The translations under genes were made by a program, and so were the position numbers. Source: Kitasatospora sp. MMS16-BH015 (GTDB lineage Bacteria > Actinomycetota > Actinomycetes > Streptomycetales > Streptomycetaceae). Taken from it: DNA of 64,000 nucleotides. Numbering within the stretch: position 1 is the stretch's first letter; every line of letters starts with the position of its first letter. Positions 8,498 through 18,887 of this stretch are shown in pieces. Location of the stretch: NCBI RefSeq assembly GCF_002943525.1, contig NZ_CP025394.1, positions 992,001-1,056,000 on the forward strand, in the 5' to 3' direction. Below the pieces are notes generated by a model, which was given only the letters and a program-made list of their open reading frames with translations, was not told where the DNA came from and ran no database searches.

Positions 8498-9022
8498 TCA
8501 GCGGGCCCAGCCGGTCCAGTTCTGGCCGACCCGGCCGGACTGCTCGGCCGTCCTGGTCGGGGCGGGGGCGGACCGGCGGCCCTCCTGGGCGAGGCCGGCG
8601 GCCGCGGCCCGGACGATCCAGGCGTTGGTGGAGAGCCCGCCGGCGGCCGCGGCGTCCTCGATCTGGCCCTTGAGACCGGCCGGCAGCCGGAGGTTGATCC
8701 GCACCATCGCGGCGTCCTCCCCCTCCACCACGGGCACCCTCACCTCGGCCGGCGCCGGCCCGGCCGGCTCCCCCACCCCGGGCGGCGGCGTCACCACGAA
8801 GGCCGCCTCGCCGCCCCGCAGCCGCACGTCCACGGCCCCGGGCGCCAGCTCGGCCGAGATCTCCTCGGCCGCCGCCGACAGCGCCTCCAACAGGGTCAGC
8901 CGCATCGCCGCGTCGAGCGGCAGCAGCAACCGGTCGGCGAGCGCACGGGCGTCCTCGCCGCCGACCCCCGCCGCCACGGTCAGCTCGCGGCGGAGGTTCT
9001 CGACGTACTGGGTGAGTTCCAT
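8498..9022 (-). CDS. ribbon-helix-helix (HicB/Arc-like) DNA-binding protein, probable autoregulator
   Basis: 174 residues. The N-terminal ~80 residues are helical plus a small beta unit (VDVRLRGGEAAFVV). A Pro-rich linker follows, then a ribbon-helix-helix motif at about 106-148 (MVRINLRLPAGLKGQIEDAA, then LSTNAWIVRAAAAGLAQ) as in HicB-type antitoxins. No toxin partner is adjacent, so 'antitoxin' would be misleading. The ATG at 9022 was chosen because AGGAG sits 3-4 bases upstream. The gene starts next to a cluster of TGGCACCAC repeats, a plausible operator, and heads the operon with the DUF4097 and DrrAB genes. Confidence 0.8.
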   Translation of the reverse strand: MELTQYVENLRRELTVAAGVGGEDARALADRLLLPLDAAMRLTLLEALSAAAEEISAELAPGAVDVRLRGGEAAFVVTPPPGVGEPAGPAPAEVRVPVVEGEDAAMVRINLRLPAGLKGQIEDAAAAGGLSTNAWIVRAAAAGLAQEGRRSAPAPTRTAEQSGRVGQNWTGWAR

Positions 9023-9030
9023 GGCTCCTA

Positions 9031-9188
9031 TAGTGGCACCACTATGGCACCACGGCAAGCCCATTCGGTGCCACGAAACATCACCGCAGCTCAGCGCCTA
9101 CTCACCGGCATGTCACGACCCCAACACGACACCACCGCACCACCCCTTGGCACCACTCGCCCACCCACATGGCACCACTCCTGGCACC
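9031..9188. promoter_or_regulatory. TGGCACCAC repeat cluster, candidate ribbon-helix-helix operator
   Basis: TGGCACCAC occurs at 9034-9042, 9045-9053, 9148-9156 and 9170-9178. Partial copies lie at 9182-9188 and, inverted, at 9067-9073. The first copy is the core of a palindrome, TAGTGGCACCACTA (9031-9044). Spacings of 11, 22 and 12 bp put copies on one face of the helix. The cluster lies just upstream of the RHH gene, as expected for cooperative autorepression. Confidence 0.6.
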
Positions 9189-9758
9189 TCACTCCGGCAG
9201 CCGCAGATGGGAGCGGCCGCCCTCGTGGTCGAGGATGGCCAACAGCTCGGCGGGGCCGCCGTGGGCGCCGAAGGCGTGCGGGATCATGGTGGAGAACTCG
9301 GCGGCCTGGCCGGTCTCGACCAGGATCCGGCGGTCGCCGAGGGCCAGCTCGACGGTGCCGGAGAGCACGGTGAACCAGTCGCGGCCCGGGTGCACCTTGA
9401 GCAGGCTGGTGCCGGTCGGCGCCGGGCGGGTGAGCCGGAGCTTGGCCACCGTGGTGGACGGGTCGCGGCCGAGCATCCAGCGGGTGATGCCCCGGGCCTC
9501 GTCGCGCTGGGGCCGGATCACCACGTCGCTGTCGTCGGCCGGCTCCACCAGGTGGTCGATGGTGGTGTCCAGCGCCCGGGCGATCGCCGCCAGCTGGTCG
9601 AGGCCGATCCGCCGGTGGCCGGTCTCGATCCGGCTCAGCGTGGAGGGGCTGAGGAAGCAGCGGGCCGCGAGGTCGTCCAGCGAGAGGCCCATCGCCACCC
9701 GCAGGCCCCGGATCCGCTTGCGCACCAGCGTGTCGAGTTCGCCGTCTTCTTGCTTCAT
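9189..9758 (-). CDS. XRE-family regulator with C-terminal cupin domain
   Basis: 189 residues. An N-terminal helix-turn-helix (about 12-65; LRVAMGLSLDDLAARCFLSP, then STLSRIETGHRRIGLDQLAA) is followed by a cupin barrel (about 110-185; LLKVHPGRDWFTVLSGTVEL, then GQAAEFSTMIPHAFG). Cupin-XRE proteins sense small ligands. The ATG at 9758 was chosen because the HTH begins soon after; no clear ribosome binding site precedes it, so the message may be leaderless. It is divergent from the methyltransferase with only 47 bp between them, which suggests it controls that gene. Confidence 0.87.
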   Translation of the reverse strand: MKQEDGELDTLVRKRIRGLRVAMGLSLDDLAARCFLSPSTLSRIETGHRRIGLDQLAAIARALDTTIDHLVEPADDSDVVIRPQRDEARGITRWMLGRDPSTTVAKLRLTRPAPTGTSLLKVHPGRDWFTVLSGTVELALGDRRILVETGQAAEFSTMIPHAFGAHGGPAELLAILDHEGGRSHLRLPE

Positions 9759-9805
9759 ACGCAAGATGCTATGCGATTCGCGCAAGGCTCTCGTAGCCTC
9801 GAACC

Positions 9806-10723
9806 ATGACCCACCACACCGCACACCGCCCCCACCAGCACGGCCACCCGGGCCCCGGCCACGCGCATGATCACGATCACGCCGCCCCCTCCGACGCCGA
9901 GCTCGCCCCGCTGCTCGACCTCGACGCCGAGGTGCTGCACGAGCACTACACCGAGCTGACCGACTGGCTGGCCGGGCACACCACCCAGGGCCCGACCGTC
10001 CGCCGGGTGCTCGACCTCGGCGCCGGCACGGGCACCGGCACCTTCGGTCTGCTCCGCCGCTTCCCGGCGGCGACCGTCACCGCCGTGGACAGCTCCCCGG
10101 TGCTGCTGGCCCGCCTGGCCGAACGGGCCGAACAGCTCGGCCTCGCCGACCGCGTCACTACCGTCGTGGCCGACCTCGACGCCCCCTGGCCCACCTTCGA
10201 CGGCGAGGGCGGCGCGGACCTGATCTGGGCCTCCGCCTCCCTGCACCACCTCGCCGACCCAGCCCGGGCGCTGCGCCGCGCGTACGCCGCGCTGCGCCCC
10301 GGCGGCCTGCTCGCGGTGGCCGAGCTCTCCGGCTTCCCGCACTTCCTCCCCGACGACATCGGCCTGGGCACCCCGGGCCTGGAGGACCGCTGCTCGGCGG
10401 CCCTGGCCGCGCAGCACGCCGCCGGCCTCCCGCACCTGGGCGACGACTGGGGTCCGCTGCTCACCGGCGCCGGCTTCGAGCTCGCGGCCGAGCGGCACTT
10501 CGCGATCCACCTCACCGCGCCGCTGCCGGCCGCCACCGGTCGCTACGCCCTGGCCCGGCTCAGCCGCGTCCGCACCGGGCTGGCCGACCGCCTCTCCGCC
10601 GAGGACGCCGCCACCCTCGACCGGCTGACCGCCACCGAGGGCCCGGCGAGCGTGCTGCACCGCACCGACCTCACCGTCCGCACCGAGCGCGACGCCTGGC
10701 TGGCCCGATGCCCCGCCAACTGA
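9806..10723 (+). CDS. class I SAM-dependent methyltransferase with His-rich N-terminus
   Basis: 305 residues. Residues 1-28 are unusually His-rich (HRPHQHGHPGPGHAHDHDH), then a Rossmann methyltransferase with SAM motif I VLDLGAGTGTGT (about 69-80), the acidic loop TAVDSSPVLLARL and motif SASLHHLADPARALRRAY. The substrate is unknown. The His/Asp leader could bind metal ions. It is divergent from the XRE-cupin regulator across a short intergenic stretch. Confidence 0.88.
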   Translation: MTHHTAHRPHQHGHPGPGHAHDHDHAAPSDAELAPLLDLDAEVLHEHYTELTDWLAGHTTQGPTVRRVLDLGAGTGTGTFGLLRRFPAATVTAVDSSPVLLARLAERAEQLGLADRVTTVVADLDAPWPTFDGEGGADLIWASASLHHLADPARALRRAYAALRPGGLLAVAELSGFPHFLPDDIGLGTPGLEDRCSAALAAQHAAGLPHLGDDWGPLLTGAGFELAAERHFAIHLTAPLPAATGRYALARLSRVRTGLADRLSAEDAATLDRLTATEGPASVLHRTDLTVRTERDAWLARCPAN

Positions 10724-10741
10724 CCCATCCGTGAAGCGAGT

Positions 10742-11734
10742 TCACCCCGCCGGTGGCGCAACCGTGGTCGCCGCCCGGTACAGCGCCCGGGTGGCGGCTC
10801 CGAAGTAGGCGCTGTAGGAGATCTGCGGGGTGTCGCCGCCGGTGTGGTAGCCGCCGATCACCCCGACCACCGCCGTACCGCCCTGCCAGGCCACCAGCAT
10901 CGGCCCGCCCGAGGTGCCGCCCACGAAGCCGTCGCAGGCGATCCGCTCGAAGGTACCCGGCTCCGCCGGGTCCTCGGGCGCCCAGGCGGTGGTCGCACTC
11001 GTGCAGTCCAGCGGCTTCGCCGCCCCGGCCGGGTACCCGATCAGCCGCACCGGCGCGTGGGCGTACCCACTGCCGGTGAGCAGCCCGACGGCGCCGACCA
11101 CGTCCTCCAGCTGCCGCCCGGCCGGATCGGGCCCGGTCACCGCGAAGGCGAAGTCGTAAGCGGCACCGGCCTGTTCACCCCGGTCGTAGTACTCCTGCGG
11201 GACGTACACGCCGTCCGTCACCACCGGGAAGACGCCGAACGGCTTGAGCCCGTCGTGGTACTGCGGCACGAAGGCCAGGTGCCGCTCGGCCTCGGCCCCG
11301 GCGTAGCCCTTGAGGCAGTGGCCCGCGCTGAGCGCCAGGCCGCGGCCGGGGCTGTGCACCACCGACCCGCTGCAGGTGCGGCCCGTCCCGCCGGCGTCGG
11401 CCCAGAAGAAGGTGCCCACCTGCGGGATGCCGTCGAAGCTCCGGCTGGGCGGCACGATCTCCCCCGGCGCCGGCCCGTCCACCGGCACCCCACGCCCGGC
11501 CCGCCCGGCACCGGCCGCTCCCGCTCGCGCCTCCGCCGGTACCGCCGCCGCCATCCGCGCCGCGGTCCAGTACGCGGCGAGCCGAGCCGCCTCGGCGCCG
11601 CCCGGCACCGCCCCGCTCGCCCCCGGCGCCACCCCCGCCCCCACCAGCACGGCGGCCGCAGCCACCGTCACCCCCTTCACCAGACCCTTCCCGGCCACCA
11701 CCGACCACCCTTCCGCCACCTGCACCGGTCGCAC
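10742..11734 (-). CDS. secreted trypsin-like serine protease
   Basis: 330 residues with an N-terminal export signal (VTVAAAAVLVGAGVAPGASGA) and a chymotrypsin-fold domain. Catalytic residues appear as His139 (LSAGHC), Asp194 (AYDFAF) and Ser275 (GGTSGGP). Cys pairs near 121/140 and 244/268 would form disulfides. The GTG at 11734 opens the longest frame; a GTG about 12 codons later (after GGAAGG) is an equally good start. Likely an extracellular V8/trypsin-like peptidase; the substrate is unknown. Confidence 0.88.
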   Translation of the reverse strand: MRPVQVAEGWSVVAGKGLVKGVTVAAAAVLVGAGVAPGASGAVPGGAEAARLAAYWTAARMAAAVPAEARAGAAGAGRAGRGVPVDGPAPGEIVPPSRSFDGIPQVGTFFWADAGGTGRTCSGSVVHSPGRGLALSAGHCLKGYAGAEAERHLAFVPQYHDGLKPFGVFPVVTDGVYVPQEYYDRGEQAGAAYDFAFAVTGPDPAGRQLEDVVGAVGLLTGSGYAHAPVRLIGYPAGAAKPLDCTSATTAWAPEDPAEPGTFERIACDGFVGGTSGGPMLVAWQGGTAVVGVIGGYHTGGDTPQISYSAYFGAATRALYRAATTVAPPAG

Positions 11735-11903
11735 CCCCCATCCATCCCCCGCCTCCGCCCGAACAGTCCGGACGCTCCCGAACCCCCCTGCCGCCGCAGC
11801 GTCGATTCACCCTCCCGGCCCCCACCCGGACGGATAGACGAGTACACGAACGACTTGCTAAGGTCGCCCGTCATCTCCGCCGCCCCACCCCCAGGACAGC
11901 CCC

Positions 11904-12302
11904 ATGATCGCCGCCTACCTCCCCACCGGCTCCTGGTGGGCCATCGCCGCGGCGACCACGGTCTTCTGGGTGGCGGTCATGCTGCCCGCCGCACCCACCC
12001 GGGCCTACCGGCTCCGTTACCTGGGCCTGCCCGTACTCCTCGGTGCGCTCCTGGCCCTCCGGAGCCACGGCAAGCACTTCACCCAGCAGGAGCTGCTGAG
12101 CTGCTACGCGCTGTTCACCTTCGCGTTCCCGCTCTTCGTGATCGGACGCTGGGAGGAGATGCGCGAGTACACCCTCGACCGGGAGGCCCAGAAGGCCGGG
12201 AAGGACGTCACTCCGACGCTGTCCCGGGGCGCCCGCGTCCAGATGTACGTGGTCACCGCGCTGCTGGTCGTGGGCACCGTCGCCATCCTGCTACCCGGGT
12301 AG
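11904..12302 (+). CDS. small membrane protein, unknown
   Basis: 132 residues with four hydrophobic helices (about 7-28, 38-55, 68-88, 108-130) and a cytoplasmic charged loop EEMREYTLDREAQKAG. I do not recognise the family. The ATG follows AGGA at short spacing. It lies upstream of the Clp ATPase gene on the same strand with an 80-bp gap, so cotranscription is possible but not shown. Confidence 0.6.
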   Translation: MIAAYLPTGSWWAIAAATTVFWVAVMLPAAPTRAYRLRYLGLPVLLGALLALRSHGKHFTQQELLSCYALFTFAFPLFVIGRWEEMREYTLDREAQKAGKDVTPTLSRGARVQMYVVTALLVVGTVAILLPG

Positions 12303-12382
12303 CCCCTGGGCTGCGGCCCGTCGCCGTTCGTGGCTCCATGGGTACGTCCCGTGTGCGACCAGCGACCATGAGGTGACCCCGC

Positions 12383-14869
<2,487 letters not shown>

Positions 14870-14952
14870 CGGCCCTCCTCCGTGGCCTGACCACCCGCCC
14901 CCGTACGCTGTTGGGCGCTCGCCGAGCGGCGTACGGGGACAACGGGGGCACA

Positions 14953-15361
14953 GTGCCAGAGGATTCGACAGCAGAACGGGTGGTCGCGGAGCGGTACCGG
15001 CTGATCGATGCTAGGCCGGGACGGCGAAGTCCTCCTCACCGACTTCGGGATCGCCCTGCGCAGCACCGACACCGGCTCCCTGACCAACGGCTACGGCCTG
15101 GTGCCCCAGGTCTGCACCTGGGACACCTCCGGCCACACCCAGTACGACATCCGGTTCGACGCCTCACCCCCGGACAACGGCCGCGGCTGGAAGCCCGTCA
15201 CCCTCCGCAACGCCGACGGCGCCACCGAGGGCCTCAGCGCCGACAACTCCGGTGCCTGCATGGTCCAGTGGCCCACCATCTTCGGCTCGGCCTTGGTCGT
15301 CGACTACCACGCCGCCTCCTCCTGCACCAACGCCGAGGCCGTCGCCCTGCACCTGCGCTGA
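14953..15361 (+). pseudogene. remnant of a Ser/Thr protein kinase gene (most of the kinase domain deleted)
   Basis: The GTG-initiated frame reads PEDSTAERVVAERYRLID, the usual N-terminus of an actinobacterial PknB-type kinase. The frame is then lost: the following sequence, in another frame, reads GRDGEVLLTDFGIALRSTD, the DFG activation-segment region. It then jumps to a small C-terminal extracellular-type domain (VCTWDTSGHTQYDIRF to AVALHLR) ending in a normal stop. The P-loop, catalytic loop and transmembrane segment are missing. At least two deletions and one frame change are needed, so this is dead. Confidence 0.8.
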
Positions 15362-15403
15362 CCGAGTACGAACCCGCAGCACCACGACCGTCACGGAGTT
15401 GCC

Positions 15404-15814
15404 ATGCCCCTCCCGATGAAGTTGACCGCGATCACACTCGACTGCGCCGATCCCGAGGCGCTGGCCGCGTTCTACCGGCGGGCCACCGGGTTCGAACCCC
15501 ACCCCGAATCCGACAGTGACTTCGCCGGCCTAACCCGCCAGGACGGGCTCTTCATCGGCTTCCAGCGGGTCGAGGACCACCGGGCTCCGCAGTGGCCCGG
15601 GCAGACCGCGCCGCAGCAGATGCACCTCGACTTCGCGGTCGACGACCTCGACGAGGCCGAGGCCCTGCTGCTGGAGCTGGGCGCCGCCAAGCCGGACCAC
15701 CAGCCCGGCGGCGACAGGTGGCGGGTCCTCACCGACCCGGCCGGGCATCCCTTCTGCCTGACCAGAGACCGAGCTCTGCCGCAGCCCACGCTCGATCCGT
15801 CCGACACTCCGTAA
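15404..15814 (+). CDS. VOC family (glyoxalase/bleomycin-resistance fold) protein
   Basis: 136 residues. One VOC unit of paired beta-alpha-beta-beta-beta motifs: LTAITLDCADPEALAAFYRR at the start, QQMHLDFAVDDLDEAEALLL in the middle and WRVLTDPAGHPFCLT near the end, typical of the Glyoxalase_6-like subgroup. His (MHLDF) and Asp could serve as metal ligands. Substrate unknown. It is convergent with the LRV-repeat gene, whose stop lies one base away. Confidence 0.87.
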   Translation: MPLPMKLTAITLDCADPEALAAFYRRATGFEPHPESDSDFAGLTRQDGLFIGFQRVEDHRAPQWPGQTAPQQMHLDFAVDDLDEAEALLLELGAAKPDHQPGGDRWRVLTDPAGHPFCLTRDRALPQPTLDPSDTP

Positions 15815-15815
15815 T

Positions 15816-17342
15816 TCAGGGAAGCAGACTCCGGATGGTGGCCTCGGGCAGCGCGGGGTTGGCCGCGGCAGCCGTCACCACCCCGGGCAGCTCGTCGGCC
15901 AGCAGGCCGCGCAGCGCACCGGTCGGCAGCTCCGGCCGGCCGGCGGCGATCGGGCGGGCCTCACGGTCCGTCAGGCAGGCGATCAGGGCCGTGACAGAGG
16001 CGTTGGGGTGGCGGGCCACCTCGCGGAAGAGCTTCCGGGCGGAGGCCGGCTGCTCGGTCAGCCGCTCCAGGACGGCGGCGGTCGCCCCCGGGTTGGTCGC
16101 CACCTTGGCCGCCACCCGGGCGCCGTGCCGATCGACCATGGCGAGCAGCTGGGCCTCGCCCAATCCGGGGTGGGGCGCGACGGCCTTGAGCACCTTGGCG
16201 TCCGCGTCTCGGGCGAGCCGGTCGCGGAGCTCGGCGGGGAGGTCGCGGCGGAGTGCGACCAGCATCCGCAGGGTGGGGTCGGCGCCGGTCGCGAGTGCGG
16301 TGAGTTCGGTCGGCGTGGCGGCGGCCAGGCGCGGGAGCAGCGCGGCGCCGATCCGGGTGGAGTTCGCCAGTTCGGCCAGCACGTCCAGCGGCAGGTCGAG
16401 GCGGTGGGCGAGGGCGCGGCGGACGACCTGGTCGGTGTCCGCGGCGAGCCGGCGGACCAAGGGCTCGTCGATCGACGGGTTGGCCGCCACCGAGGCCCGG
16501 ACCAGCGGAAGGGGGTCGGCGGCCAGCCGGCGGTAGACCTCGGGTGGGAGGCCGGGGCGGGCGGCGACCAGGTCGCGGAGCAGTCCCGAAGAGTCGTCAG
16601 CGAAGGGGGCCACGGCCGAGACCGGGGTGGTGGGGTTGTAGAGCGCCTGCCAGTGGATGTCGTGCACGGCGGACTGGTGCGAGCCGTCACAGGCGTCGCC
16701 CGGCCGGAGCGTGCAGTCGGTGCGCGCACAGTCCGGGGCGTGCACCATCGGCAGCGGCGTCCGGTCCGCTGCCGCCTGGTCGCAGACGCGGCAGGCCCGG
16801 ATCGTGGGCAGGCCGACTCCGGTGAGCAGGGCTGCCAGCAGCTCCGGAGCGAGCGCCTCGTTGCCGGCTGCCGCGCGGCGCACTTCGGCGTGCGGGTGCC
16901 GGGCGAGCGCGGCGGCCGTCTCGGCCGGGGCCCCCGCGGCCAGCGCCGCCACCACCCCGAGGTCGGGATCGGCCGCGAGACGGCGGACCACGTCCGCCGG
17001 AAGGCCGGGGCAGGCGGCCAGCTTCTCCCGGTGCTCGGCCTCGGGGGAGGTCGCGAGGGTTCGGGCCCACTCGGCGGGGCCGGCGCCTTCGTCGAGCAGG
17101 GCCAGCGCGGCGAGCGGCTGGACGGCCGGGTCGAGGTCCTCGGGCCGGAGCCGGCCCGCGTACGCGAGGTGCACGGCCACCGGCTCGGAGCGGGCCGCCA
17201 GAATCCGGGCTTGGGCGCGAGTCAGGTCCTCACGCATCACCAGCTCCCAGTCGAGCTCCTCGTCGGCCAGGCCGATCAGGCGGTCGAGCACGTCCGGCGG
17301 GAGGGCGGGGTTCACGGCCAGGCCGAGCAGAGCAGGGTTCAC
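15816..17342 (-). CDS. leucine-rich-repeat-variant (LRV) protein with a central Cys/His cluster
   Basis: 508 residues built of about 24-residue helical repeats with the LRV signature, e.g. AVNPALPPDVLDRLIGLADE, AADPDLGVVAALAAGAPAET, VAANPSIDEPLVRRLAADTD, ATNPGATAAVLERLTEQ. In the middle (about 184-227) is a non-repeat insert with C184, C187, C205, C210, C218 plus H222/H227 (RACRVCDQ, APDCARTDCTL, DACDGSH), which could hold a Zn or Fe-S centre. Azotobacter LrvA-type proteins also combine LRV repeats with an Fe-S cluster. GTG start after AGGA. Probably cytoplasmic; role unknown. Confidence 0.75.
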   Translation of the reverse strand: MNPALLGLAVNPALPPDVLDRLIGLADEELDWELVMREDLTRAQARILAARSEPVAVHLAYAGRLRPEDLDPAVQPLAALALLDEGAGPAEWARTLATSPEAEHREKLAACPGLPADVVRRLAADPDLGVVAALAAGAPAETAAALARHPHAEVRRAAAGNEALAPELLAALLTGVGLPTIRACRVCDQAAADRTPLPMVHAPDCARTDCTLRPGDACDGSHQSAVHDIHWQALYNPTTPVSAVAPFADDSSGLLRDLVAARPGLPPEVYRRLAADPLPLVRASVAANPSIDEPLVRRLAADTDQVVRRALAHRLDLPLDVLAELANSTRIGAALLPRLAAATPTELTALATGADPTLRMLVALRRDLPAELRDRLARDADAKVLKAVAPHPGLGEAQLLAMVDRHGARVAAKVATNPGATAAVLERLTEQPASARKLFREVARHPNASVTALIACLTDREARPIAAGRPELPTGALRGLLADELPGVVTAAAANPALPEATIRSLLP

Positions 17343-17537
17343 AGCGCGTCATCCTGCCGTGCGAGGGCCGAGCTGTCGCCGGAGTTTCACCGCGCCCGGT
17401 CCGGCTGGACAGGGCAGGGCGCCGGAGCCTGAACCCGCTGACCTGATCCCGATAGCCGTCATCGTGGAGCCGCCGGAACCGGCTGCCCCCCACGCGCGTC
17501 CCATCCCGGAACTGCCTCCCCGCAGGAAGGAGCTGTC

Positions 17538-18134
17538 ATCAATCGCCCCTTTTCTCTCATACTGTCCGTCTCGGTGCTGGTCGTGATCACCGCGTGCGGA
17601 TCTCGCGCGGCGACCGTCGCCGTCGCACCGGCCACGTCGACCGCTACGGCAACCGCCTCTGCGGACCAGCCGCCGAGTTCAACGCCTTCCATCTCCCCCC
17701 AGGTCCAGAACGCTGCTTCCGCGCTAAGTGCGCAAGGCCGTGGCGCGTTCGCTGACATCTGGGGTGCCCTGGCCTTGGACGGTGCGAACAATCGGGTCCT
17801 GCTCTACGCCACCGACGTGCAGCGCGCACAGCAGATGATCCAATCCGCCCACACGGATCGCCCCGACACCGCCGGCATCGAGGTGAAGGTCATCAAGTGC
17901 ACGTACACGTCGAAGGACGAGCGCGCCGCCGTCGACCGGGTCGTTGCAGCTCAACTGACCAAGACCCTCAAGTCCGAGACGTATGGGGCCGCTCCCACCG
18001 CCGACGGCACCGGCATCCAGGTCTTCACCTCAGCCGAGGGATTGAAGTCCCCCGACCTCGCGAAGCAGGTCCAGAGCATCGCCGGTTCGGTACCAGCTAC
18101 CTTGGTGCTCGGATCGAAGGGGGTTCCGGCTTAA
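17538..18134 (+). CDS. predicted lipoprotein with apparent ATC start codon
   Basis: About 198 residues. A classical lipoprotein signal reads (I)NRPFSLILSVSVLVVITAC: Arg near the start, a hydrophobic core, and lipobox ITAC with Cys at about 20. A Thr/Ala/Ser/Pro-rich linker follows, then a soluble domain (RGAFADIWGALALDGANNRV, then SAHTDRPDTAGIEVKVIKC). The only codon that gives the full signal is ATC at 17538, preceded by GGAAGGAG with 5-nt spacing. No ATG/GTG/TTG/CTG lies in frame between there and a TGA at 17439. The later GTG at 17574 would leave no signal peptide. The function of the soluble domain is unknown. Confidence 0.7.
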   Translation: MNRPFSLILSVSVLVVITACGSRAATVAVAPATSTATATASADQPPSSTPSISPQVQNAASALSAQGRGAFADIWGALALDGANNRVLLYATDVQRAQQMIQSAHTDRPDTAGIEVKVIKCTYTSKDERAAVDRVVAAQLTKTLKSETYGAAPTADGTGIQVFTSAEGLKSPDLAKQVQSIAGSVPATLVLGSKGVPA

Positions 18135-18725
18135 CCGTTTCGGTCGTTCGACGGTCTGCTGCACGGGCGCGTTGGGGGGCGGGCGGCGCGCTCGCGCTGC
18201 CGCGTGCCCAGAACCGTGCAACTGCGCGTCGATCGTCGCCATCACCTTGCGGCGTTTGGTCTTGCTGTCGCACTGCCTCGCGCCGCGAAGCGCCTTGGCG
18301 CCCGCGTGTTCAGCCCCGGGCCCAGTCACACCCCGGCCCCGTCCCGCGCGGGTCTGAGCGCTGGCATCGATAGGGCGACCGCCCGGCGTCCGGCCTGGCG
18401 CGCCCGTACCGTCCGCCGCACCGCCGAAGCCTCCTCCACCCTGGCCGACTGGAACCGGGGGCAGGCTCGTATCGCCGAGCAGTTCGCCCGGCGGCTGGTC
18501 TCCGAGGTGCTCGGCCGGTAGCGCACCTGAAACAGGACCCGCTGCGGCCGGGGGCGGCCAGCCCGGCGGAACGCTGGATAGCCGGGTGGAGCGGGCGCCG
18601 TGACGCGGTGACAGCTGGCCTTGCACGGCATGATTGAGGCCAAGAACTCGCAAAGCCGTCGCTGCGCCGCAGGTCAGGAAGTGTGCTCCCCACCGACGCG
18701 AGAGCGAGCCGGCAGGAGGGCTCTC
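18135..18725. other. gap with no supportable gene
   Basis: Several frames are open on both strands, but none has a ribosome binding site, a recognisable domain or a convincing start. The plus frame ending at 18521 (WNRGQARIAEQFARRLVSEV) could be a 3' relic of an unknown gene. Together with the topoisomerase-like scrap next to it, the stretch reads as a degenerate junction. Confidence 0.5.
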
Positions 18726-18790
18726 TCCGGCCGTCCTGAAGTCCTTGGCCGTCATCGACCCGGTCAAGAACCCGGTCTCCCGCGGGCCTG
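18726..18790 (-). pseudogene. possible DNA topoisomerase IB scrap
   Basis: The minus frame reads ETGFLTGSMTAKDFRT. TAKDFRT preceded by a TG-containing loop is a hallmark of type IB topoisomerases (TG..FTAKDFRTW). The match ends abruptly, the Trp and the rest of the enzyme are absent, and the catalytic Tyr region is not found. A short chance match cannot be excluded. Confidence 0.35.
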
Positions 18791-18887
18791 AGCTCGCTCT
18801 CCCCTGGCCGATCCCCCCACGGGCCGGTGCGGCGCAGGATCGACCGGGTCGGCTCGCCGCTGCGCCCGGCGGCCCAGGGGCCGTCCG

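Noticed and set aside
8498..9022. HicAB toxin-antitoxin module
   Set aside because: Only the RHH (HicB-like) half is present; no HicA or other toxin lies beside it, so it is read as a regulator of the exporter operon.
15484..15500. GGGTTCGAACCCC, a perfect T-arm-like motif
   Set aside because: Lies inside the VOC gene (codes TGFEP); there is no acceptor or anticodon stem around it, so it is not a tRNA.
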